Source: Chloroflexota bacterium
Lineage (GTDB): Bacteria; Chloroflexota; Anaerolineae; Aggregatilineales; Aggregatilineaceae
Reading direction: 5' to 3'
Assembly (NCBI GenBank): GCA_016234525.1
Contig: JACRBK010000059.1
Location: 1-6,244 of the forward strand
DNA: 6,244 bases
This document shows, in pieces, positions 1-5,081 of the stretch. Both the position numbers and the translations under genes were made by a program. The first letter of the stretch is position 1. Every line of letters begins with the position of its first letter. The notes beneath the pieces are model-generated. The model was not told where the DNA came from, did no database searches, and worked only from the letters and a program-made list of their open reading frames with translations.

Positions 1-1433
1 GGCGAGGGGGTGATCAGCGAGGCGCGCGCGGTTGAAGTCATGTCGATGCTGCTCAATCCCGGTACAGTGGGGACCGGGGTGGGCTGCGCGCCAACCTCGA
101 ACGTCACGTCGCCGCCTGCCGGGACGTTTACCTGGATCACCAGGGAAACGCCTGGGGGAACCAATGCTTGCAGATTGGGCGGCAGTGAGTCGTATTCCAG
201 TTCCAGCCAATAAATACCCGGTTCCAGCGTGCCGAAGTCAAACGTGCCATCGGTGGCGGTGATAATCGCTTCGATCAGTTCATCGCCGGGGATCGGCGTT
301 CCCTGCATGACCCGCACGGATGGTCCACCCCGCGAGGCGCTGACCAGCACGATCCCGGTATTGCGGGCGCTGCCAGCAAGGGTAGGTTCGGGCGTGACAG
401 CTGGGCTTTCGGGTCCGCCTTCCGGTAGACCGAGGCCGAGCGTCAGCGTATAATCGCCGGGGCCGGTCGAACTGCTCACCTGGATGGTATACTGACCACC
501 CTGGAGCAGTGCAAAGTTGCTAATGCGCGCATTTGGCGCTTCGCCGCTGTCATCGTCACCGATCAACAGGCTGCCATCAGGACCCAGCAGGGCCAGGAAC
601 ATATCCGTCTGCGTGGGATCGGCGGCGATGGCGTCAATTGTGATCAGGTCACCGGTGGTCCCGGTGAATACCCAATTGGCTTTTTCACCAGCAGCCAGCG
701 TACCCTGGGCCGACTCGCCGTAACGGATCGCCTGTTCAGGGCCGGTGGTTTCATCGCTGGCGGGCGTTGCGCCGCCCGGTGCCGGGGTGGGTTGAGCGTC
801 CGTCGCCGGGTTAAAGACGCCGTCGCCGTCATCACGATACAGCCGGAGGGTCACATTTCCAAAAACGGTCCCCTCTTCGTTGATGACCTGCCCGGTCAAT
901 ACATTATCCTGGGCCACTTTGGTTTGGGTAGCAAAAATCGCCTCTTGGGTAGCCGTTTGCGCCGCCGCCTGGGTCTGTGCCGCTAAAAATTCAGCGGTGG
1001 CTGTACTGGCGACGTTGGTGGCTTCAATGGCTGCCTGCGTCTGGGCGATGATGCTCTCTTGGGTCGCGGTCATCTCGATCTCGCGCAGCCGCTGCTGAGT
1101 CGCGGCTTCGGCGATTTGCAGCGCCTCGACCGTCCGCGCATATTCAGTCTGAACCGCCACGTTGGTCCCCGCGATAGAAGTCGCGGTTTTTTCGCTGGGG
1201 CTAAGGTCATCCCCGCTGCCCAACGCGAGGATCACGATAAACACCACGATCACCACGACGGCGACCACCACCAGCCCGAACACGATCCTGAATGTCCGGC
1301 TGATGCCACCGCCACCGCCACCGGCATCATCGAATGGCAGTACTTCGGCGTCGCTTAAGAAAGCCTCCGGCGCCTCTTCCAGTTCACCAAAACCGTCCAG
1401 ATCCAGAAAATTGTCGTTGCTAGAATCATCCAT
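1..1433 (-). CDS. Membrane-anchored surface protein with Ala/Thr/Gln stalk, PPC domain and split SdrD/Cna-B-like domain (3' end outside window)
   Basis: The frame is open from an ATG at 1433-1431 to the left edge, giving 477 codons and no stop, so the C-terminus is missing. The start is set by a strong GGAGGA 10 bases upstream. In order: an acidic N-terminus (1-36); six glycines (38-43); one hydrophobic segment (about 50-71) preceded by Arg46 and Arg49, suggesting an N-in signal anchor; an Ala/Thr/Gln-rich helical stalk (about 80-176); a piece resembling the start of an SdrD/Cna-B domain (about 179-213, with LYRDDGDGVFNPATD); a Pro-Thr linker; a PPC-like beta domain (about 234-334, with GPDGSLLIGDDDSG and GGQYTIQV); a second Pro-Thr linker; and a piece resembling the end of the SdrD/Cna-B sandwich (about 368-448, with DGTFDFGTLEPGIYWLELE). 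No catalytic domain is visible. I infer an extracytoplasmic structural or binding role. It is the last gene of the cluster in this window, and the 45-base gap and own strong ribosome site leave room for separate control. Confidence 0.88.
   Translation of the reverse strand, partial: MDDSSNDNFLDLDGFGELEEAPEAFLSDAEVLPFDDAGGGGGGISRTFRIVFGLVVVAVVVIVVFIVILALGSGDDLSPSEKTATSIAGTNVAVQTEYARTVEALQIAEAATQQRLREIEMTATQESIIAQTQAAIEATNVASTATAEFLAAQTQAAAQTATQEAIFATQTKVAQDNVLTGQVINEEGTVFGNVTLRLYRDDGDGVFNPATDAQPTPAPGGATPASDETTGPEQAIRYGESAQGTLAAGEKANWVFTGTTGDLITIDAIAADPTQTDMFLALLGPDGSLLIGDDDSGEAPNARISNFALLQGGQYTIQVSSSTGPGDYTLTLGLGLPEGGPESPAVTPEPTLAGSARNTGIVLVSASRGGPSVRVMQGTPIPGDELIEAIITATDGTFDFGTLEPGIYWLELEYDSLPPNLQALVPPGVSLVIQVNVPAGGDVTFEVGAQPTPVPTVPGLSSIDMTSTARASLITPS
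432..734 (-). other. PPC-like (bacterial pre-peptidase C-terminal) beta domain in the surface protein
   Basis: These bases encode about residues 234-334 of the left-edge protein. The segment shows the usual PPC order: a start about reducing exposure (GTLAAGEKANWVFTG), a strand (DLITIDAIA), the D-x-x-L-x-L-L-G-P-D-G block, a DDD acidic turn after LLIG, and the closing GGQYTIQVSSSTGPGDYTLTL. PPC domains are small beta sandwiches found on secreted proteases and other surface proteins, where they aid secretion, localisation or substrate contact. No protease domain is visible here, though one could lie beyond the left edge. Confidence 0.75.
939..1070 (-). repeat. Two 22-residue stalk repeats (hendecad-like) within the surface protein
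   Basis: Residues 122-143 and 144-165 align as two 22-residue units, each beginning TAT and sharing AQTQAA at the same offset (residues 130 and 152). The first 14 residues of the units match at 10 positions and the rest have diverged. Twenty-two residues equal two 11-residue periods, which suits a right-handed or mixed coiled-coil stalk. The helical interpretation is inference; the repeat itself can be read directly. Confidence 0.6.
1305..1322 (-). repeat. Three tandem GGTGGC units encoding Gly6
   Basis: On the coding strand GGTGGC occurs three times in a row and encodes Gly38-Gly43 of the surface protein, just before the membrane segment. It is a short in-frame tandem repeat that could vary in copy number without breaking the frame. 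A flexible hinge between the acidic cytoplasmic tail and the membrane anchor is the simplest role. Confidence 0.7.
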
Positions 1434-1478
1434 AAGGTTATTATCCTCCGTGATCGCCCGTGTTTGGCCGCCTGTTGG
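1434..1478. other. 45-base intergenic gap between KOW-protein gene and surface protein gene
   Basis: This is the largest non-coding stretch in the window. Apart from the ribosome binding site at its downstream end I see nothing in it: no hairpin followed by a T-run that would suggest a terminator, and no convincing -35/-10 pair. Readthrough from the upstream genes is therefore likely, although a promoter inside the preceding gene cannot be excluded by eye. Confidence 0.5.
1444..1449 (-). promoter_or_regulatory. Strong Shine-Dalgarno site for the surface protein gene
   Basis: The coding strand reads GGAGGA followed by 10 bases and then the ATG at 1433. This is a near-consensus site and fixes the start of a gene that has no stop in the window. 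Confidence 0.8.
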
Positions 1479-2561
1479 CTAGCCGAGTAATTCCAAATTT
1501 GCCAGGGGAACCAGTCCCACGCGCTCATTCGAGAGGCGTATTTTCGCGCTGGGGACTCGCAGCCCGCTGTCTACTACCTGCGGAGTCGTTGGGATTTCGA
1601 CCACCTGCCCCACGACTCCTTCCCAGGGGGCGCGTGTAATACGCACCATAGCCCCTACGGTCAACGCTTGATCCAGCGTTGGTGTGGGGGGCAGTCCCCC
1701 GGCTGGTAATGGGATCACAATTTCTGGGCGTTCCCATGACCAACGATCTGGAACGGCTGCGTCAAAAGATGCTTGCCGCCCGATGTTATCCGCTAACAGT
1801 CGATAAATCAATGCTGTGGGGCGGCGCTGTCCAAATCCTTCTGTTAACAATACTGGGAATGTAAGCCCCATTGCAAATTCGCGCAAGTCCGAGGGCATGG
1901 CGGGCGCGACGACTGCCGACGCTTCGTGCTGCTGCGCCACCAACAGATCTCCCTTATTGATCGGCTGAGTGCTGATCAACGCCACATTCCGGTATTCTGA
2001 AATGCGCGGGTCCAGCTTGCTCAGCCCTACAAATCCCTCGTCAGGCAGATATTTGTAGACCGAATAATTGAATTTGCCATTCCCCCAGGCGCATTGCAGC
2101 ACCGCGCCCTGTCCGATCAGGCGCACGCGGTGACTTTCAACCTCTTCAACGTCGGCGGGGATCTTCGCCATCACTTCCAGTACCCGTTCGTTCACTTGGA
2201 TGTATATCCGCCCGTTTTCGACTTTGATCACCAGGCCATCCACCGGGGAAATTAGGGTGCGAGTCCGCCGTCCCCGGCTGCGCCGCGCCAAAATCCCGCC
2301 AAACTGGACTCGCTGGCCTTCGCGCGTTTCGATCAACTCGGCGACTTGATCAGCGGTGGCGCGGGGCAGGTTAAAATAGTCCGCCACATCGATGATGCGG
2401 TAGTCGCGCAAAACATCGCCTTCAAGTACCTGTGTCACCGCCTCAATATGCGCCCCGACCAACATTTGTGACATACGAGGAATAGCTTGGGGCGGCAGGC
2501 GGCGTTCGCGGATCACCCGCGCCAGCCCTTGAATCACCGTCGTTTCAGGATTGTAGGGCAT
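1479..2561 (-). CDS. Uncharacterised soluble 360-residue protein with C-terminal KOW-like domain
   Basis: The ATG directly follows the TAA of the MutL-like gene, and an AAGGAAG site lies 7 bases upstream inside that gene's last codons. This indicates translational coupling and suggests the two products work together. No signal peptide or membrane segment is visible, so it is probably cytoplasmic. Residues 1-90 look helical. A basic patch (RRSRGRRTR, 93-101) leads into a beta-rich segment (SPVDGLVIKVENGRIYIQ, 105-122) that may be a small barrel. A middle alpha/beta segment includes APAMPSDLREFA and FPVLLTEGFGQRR (about 219-247). After a Pro-rich linker (286-295) a KOW-like module follows (301-357): VGAMVRITRAPWEGVVGQVV with Gly315 and Gly318 in the motif, ending VPLANLELL. 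KOW modules bind RNA or protein in NusG, Spt5 and ribosomal proteins. Here there is no NusG N-terminal domain, so it is not NusG. I do not recognise a named family, and the function is unknown. Confidence 0.85.
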   Translation of the reverse strand: MPYNPETTVIQGLARVIRERRLPPQAIPRMSQMLVGAHIEAVTQVLEGDVLRDYRIIDVADYFNLPRATADQVAELIETREGQRVQFGGILARRSRGRRTRTLISPVDGLVIKVENGRIYIQVNERVLEVMAKIPADVEEVESHRVRLIGQGAVLQCAWGNGKFNYSVYKYLPDEGFVGLSKLDPRISEYRNVALISTQPINKGDLLVAQQHEASAVVAPAMPSDLREFAMGLTFPVLLTEGFGQRRPTALIYRLLADNIGRQASFDAAVPDRWSWERPEIVIPLPAGGLPPTPTLDQALTVGAMVRITRAPWEGVVGQVVEIPTTPQVVDSGLRVPSAKIRLSNERVGLVPLANLELLG

Positions 2562-4394
2562 TTATCGTCTTCCTTGAATGTCATCCAGTTCAGGAACCAA
2601 TGACTCCAGGTCCGGCAGCGGTTCTTCTTCGGCGGCAGACACATCCGCCGCTTTCACCCGGCGTTCGCGGCCCATCATCGCCATTTGCCAGTCAAGATAC
2701 CGCATCGCGCGATCTTTCGGACGTGGCAGCACCAGCGGGCGGCCCCGCGCATCAAAGATCAGCCCAGCGGCCCCGGTGATCACGCGGCGTTTGATGCGGC
2801 GTTTGCCGTCAATCCTCAGCCCGTGCCGCAGCTTGACGGTGACATCGACCATCAATCCCGGCAGCAGCGGCGCCATCCAGATTTCACCGCCGCGCACGGT
2901 ATGGTTGATCGTGGCTGCGCCCTGCTGTTTGATCTGCACTACCATCGCGTCTCTGCCCTGGCGAACATGCCCTAAGGGGCAGAAAGCGGTTCCCAGACTG
3001 ATCAATCCGCCCGTTTCCATCGCCTGGACAGTCGCCACCGGCTTGAGATAGGCGACCACGCCCAGCGATGAGATCAGGTTGTGGGGGTCCAGCCGCAGTT
3101 CCACCAGCCCGGTAGGTTGCAGCGCATCAAGCAGCAGCATAGCCGATACGCCGGGGTGCTGCGCTTCGGTCAAGATCGCGCCCGCCGCGATGATCGGCTG
3201 GAAGTTGGGCAGCAGTTCGCCTTCGCCCAAATCCCACGCTTCACGCGCCTGGTTGAACATCATCCGCACGATCTCGCGGGCGAGCGCCTGCTCGATCATT
3301 AAATCTTCGGTGGAGCCAGGGACAGCGGTGGGACGAAGCTGTTTGTTGTGCATATAATCGCGCAGGGCGTCGGCGGTGATATCAAAGGGCAGCCAGCGCG
3401 TTACGTTTTCGTACTGCACCGCATTCAGGGCGTTCACCGCGTTGTGACCTACGCCCAGGTCGGTGCGAATAATATAATGCAATTCTTTGTGCGCCCCGCC
3501 CAAGATCGTGCTGTTGGCGCTGCCCACATCAATACACAGCGGGCCGATCCCCTTTTGGGGCAGTTCGTTCAAATAACGCATGGCGCTGATATAACCCTGC
3601 GTCGTTGGGACCACACCCACCATGCTGTAACGCCCCACTTCGGCAAAACCGCCGGGGCTTTTGGTGCGATACTCGTCGTACATCACCGCGAGTTCGACTT
3701 GCGCGGGCAGTACGGATTCTTCTTCATACGAGGTGCGCACGTTTTTTGCAAAAAACACGTTGGTATATTCTTCTAACAGCGCTTTCACCTGCGGGCGCAG
3801 CGTTTTATTTCCGGCAAAGAGGACGCTGGGCATCACGCCATGCCGGATCAATGACAGCGCTCGCGCCACTTTGTGAACCAGTTCGAGCAGAATATCGTCC
3901 GCGCCATTGTCCGTGCCGCCGACGATCAAAATCATATCCGGTTCGCCGCTGAGAATGGCGTTGATCTGTTCCTCTTCGCTGCGAAAATCGTCCGGGCTGA
4001 GCATGTCGGTCAGCGTGATATAACTGCCCGCCAGCACGCGCTGCCCGCTGGGGATGCTGACTTCGGAGGTCAGGCCGACCATAAATACCCGCATCGGGCG
4101 GCCTGCGCTGCCCGTCGCCAGGAACATATCAATGCCATGTCCGCCGCTTTCCGGCGTGATGAACAGGTTCTCCCCATCCCGGCTGAGAATTTCACGCCCG
4201 ATCAGGTTGGTCAGACTCTGGACGGCGTGTTCTAGCCCCAGGGCGACTTTGCCCAGCGGCGGCTCGGCGGTCGTGCGCGCCCGCGCCGAGGCGATCAGCC
4301 GGTACTGCCCTTCGACCAGATCGATCAGCACCAGGCGCGTGTGGACATTGCCCAGATCAGCGACCAGGATCGAGTTGATATTCTCAGTAGACAT
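2562..4394 (-). CDS. MutL/GlmL-family ASKHA ATPase-fold protein, extended form
   Basis: The 610-residue product matches the glutamate mutase MutL (GlmL) family and has the actin/Hsp70/sugar-kinase (ASKHA) signatures: a phosphate-1 loop near the start (VADLGNVHTRLVLID, 11-25), IVGGTDNG (157-164), a phosphate-2 loop (LCIDVGSANSTIL, 286-298) followed by TDLGVG (311-316), and an adenosine-type motif (IIAAGAIL, 401-408). The family segment LATGSAGRPMRVFMVGLT (92-109) is also present. Classical clostridial MutL is about 460 residues, encoded between the mutase subunits and thought to act as an ATP-dependent partner or reactivator of the B12 enzyme. Here about 150 more residues follow: a beta-rich part (480-555) with a basic patch (KRRIKRR, 531-537), then an acidic tail (588-606). 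No mutase gene is visible. The neighbours are membrane proteins upstream and a coupled KOW protein downstream. No membrane segment is seen, so it is probably cytoplasmic. The ATG sits 10 residues before the first motif. The family call is firm; the role is not. Confidence 0.9.
   Translation of the reverse strand: MSTENINSILVADLGNVHTRLVLIDLVEGQYRLIASARARTTAEPPLGKVALGLEHAVQSLTNLIGREILSRDGENLFITPESGGHGIDMFLATGSAGRPMRVFMVGLTSEVSIPSGQRVLAGSYITLTDMLSPDDFRSEEEQINAILSGEPDMILIVGGTDNGADDILLELVHKVARALSLIRHGVMPSVLFAGNKTLRPQVKALLEEYTNVFFAKNVRTSYEEESVLPAQVELAVMYDEYRTKSPGGFAEVGRYSMVGVVPTTQGYISAMRYLNELPQKGIGPLCIDVGSANSTILGGAHKELHYIIRTDLGVGHNAVNALNAVQYENVTRWLPFDITADALRDYMHNKQLRPTAVPGSTEDLMIEQALAREIVRMMFNQAREAWDLGEGELLPNFQPIIAAGAILTEAQHPGVSAMLLLDALQPTGLVELRLDPHNLISSLGVVAYLKPVATVQAMETGGLISLGTAFCPLGHVRQGRDAMVVQIKQQGAATINHTVRGGEIWMAPLLPGLMVDVTVKLRHGLRIDGKRRIKRRVITGAAGLIFDARGRPLVLPRPKDRAMRYLDWQMAMMGRERRVKAADVSAAEEEPLPDLESLVPELDDIQGRR
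2569..2575 (-). promoter_or_regulatory. Shine-Dalgarno site for the KOW-protein gene inside the end of the MutL-like gene
   Basis: The coding strand reads AAGGAAG, then 7 bases including the TAA stop, then the ATG at 2561. The site lies within the codons for the last residues of the upstream protein (IQGRR), so a ribosome finishing that gene can re-initiate at once. Confidence 0.65.
3733..3756. repeat. Two adjacent perfect palindromes within the MutL-like gene
   Basis: GTTTTTTGCAAAAAAC (3741-3756) is a perfect 16-base palindrome, directly next to GTGCGCAC (3733-3740), a perfect 8-base palindrome. They lie in the coding sequence for V-F-F-A-K-N-V-R-T (residues 213-221). The coding strand also contains the heptamer A AAA AAC in the reading frame at 3747-3741. 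The AT tract stands out against the GC-rich surroundings. It may be chance within coding sequence. Confidence 0.5.
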
Positions 4395-4403
4395 TAGGAA
4401 TGC

Positions 4404-5081
4404 TTATCCCCCTATTTTGTCGAGGACAAACTCAAGGTGCTGCCGGATCACGTCGCTAAAAATAGCCACGCTGGTCAGAATCGCGCCCGCGTACAGCGCG
4501 CCCAACGTGACCATGACAAACAAGTGGCCGATGGCGCTCAACCCGCGCAGCAGGCGCGGACGCTGTAATTCGCCGTGCCGTTCGACTGCCCAATATTGGA
4601 AATAGATCAGGGTCGAGATCACACCCACCAGGATCACCAGCCCGTCTTCGGTATCGTCGCCGACGGCTTCCCCGGCTTCCTGCGCTAAGGGGACAATCGT
4701 CCCGGCGATAGCGCCGACCAACGCCACCGCCACCCCCACGCCGATGATCGGGGCCAGTCCCCAATCACCGATCAGGGCCAGCCGGGGAGACGCTTTGAAC
4801 AACAGCAGCGCGCCCCCCAAAAACGGCACGGTTCCTACCACGCGGAGCGCGGTCATCATCGCTCCGCTGCGCCCCTCTGTCTCAGCCAGCAGCGTTTCGT
4901 TCAGCCAGGGGATCATCACACTCTCGGTCAGCACAATGACGGTATAACCCGCCGCGACGCCGACCAGCACGTGTATCGCGATACGATACAAAAAGTTGTC
5001 GCCCAGCAGGTAGCTGAACACCATCAACGTCAGCCCCAACGCCACCCACCCGGCGATCAGATCAAGATTTTCAGGAGTCAC
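4404..5081 (-). CDS. Polytopic inner-membrane protein of unknown function, about six membrane segments
   Basis: The 225-residue product is dominated by hydrophobic segments at about 8-26, 31-52, 74-96, 109-131, 147-162 and 184-208, so it is an integral membrane protein with six predicted crossings. A loop near 54-72 (MIPWLNETLLAETEGRSG) and an acidic loop (EAGEAVGDDTEDG, 135-147) separate the helices; the stretch ERHGELQRPRLLRG (167-180) is basic and probably cytoplasmic. The start is a GTG at 5081 that overlaps the TGA of the upstream gene (GTGA, 4 bases) and has a GGAGG site 8 bases upstream. The next Met lies inside the first membrane segment, which supports the GTG. No transporter signature or catalytic motif is recognisable. 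Tight coupling to the two-pass membrane protein upstream and to the MutL-like gene 9 bases downstream suggests a membrane partner of one complex (inference). Confidence 0.85.
   Translation of the reverse strand: MTPENLDLIAGWVALGLTLMVFSYLLGDNFLYRIAIHVLVGVAAGYTVIVLTESVMIPWLNETLLAETEGRSGAMMTALRVVGTVPFLGGALLLFKASPRLALIGDWGLAPIIGVGVAVALVGAIAGTIVPLAQEAGEAVGDDTEDGLVILVGVISTLIYFQYWAVERHGELQRPRLLRGLSAIGHLFVMVTLGALYAGAILTSVAIFSDVIRQHLEFVLDKIGG
4408..4412 (-). promoter_or_regulatory. Weak G-rich ribosome site before the MutL-like gene
   Basis: The coding strand has GGGGG at the last codons of the upstream gene, 13 bases before the ATG at 4394. The spacing is long and the match imperfect, so initiation probably depends in part on ribosomes ending at the TAA at 4406-4404. 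Confidence 0.35.

Noticed and set aside
1059..1358. Plus-strand frame encoding a His/Asp-rich peptide that looks like a metal-binding tail
   Set aside because: The His/Asp run is simply the reverse reading of the Val/Ile-rich membrane segment codons (GTGGTG, ATCGTG) of the surface protein.
1434..1478. Possible terminator in the 45-base gap
   Set aside because: No stem of useful length followed by a T-run is present on the minus strand.
1..2561. Very frequent GATC and TGATCA-like sites across the window
   Set aside because: They arise from Ile ATC or Asp GAT codons following codons ending in G (CTG-ATC, GTG-ATC) and show no clustering that would suggest an origin or methylation-controlled region.
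1479..2561. Possible NusG
   Set aside because: Only the C-terminal KOW-like module fits; the length of 360 residues and the lack of the NusG N-terminal domain argue against it.
2578..3051. A 157-codon plus-strand open frame
   Set aside because: It is antisense to the C-terminal part of the MutL-like gene, whose reading frame is supported by family motifs and operon spacing. Its product is low-complexity Ser/Pro/Arg sequence with no domain.
2562..4394. Confusion with the DNA mismatch repair protein MutL
   Set aside because: The protein has ASKHA phosphate and adenosine loops, not the GHKL ATPase motifs of mismatch-repair MutL; only the name is shared.
4054..4605. A 183-codon plus-strand open frame
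   Set aside because: It lies antisense across the start of the MutL-like gene and the end of the six-pass membrane gene, has no ribosome site or recognisable domain, and its Ser/Arg-rich composition is typical of a shadow frame in GC-rich coding DNA.
4404..5081. Possible ABC-transporter permease or other named transporter
   Set aside because: Membrane segments are clear, but there is no EAA loop, ATPase partner with Walker motifs or other transporter signature in the window.
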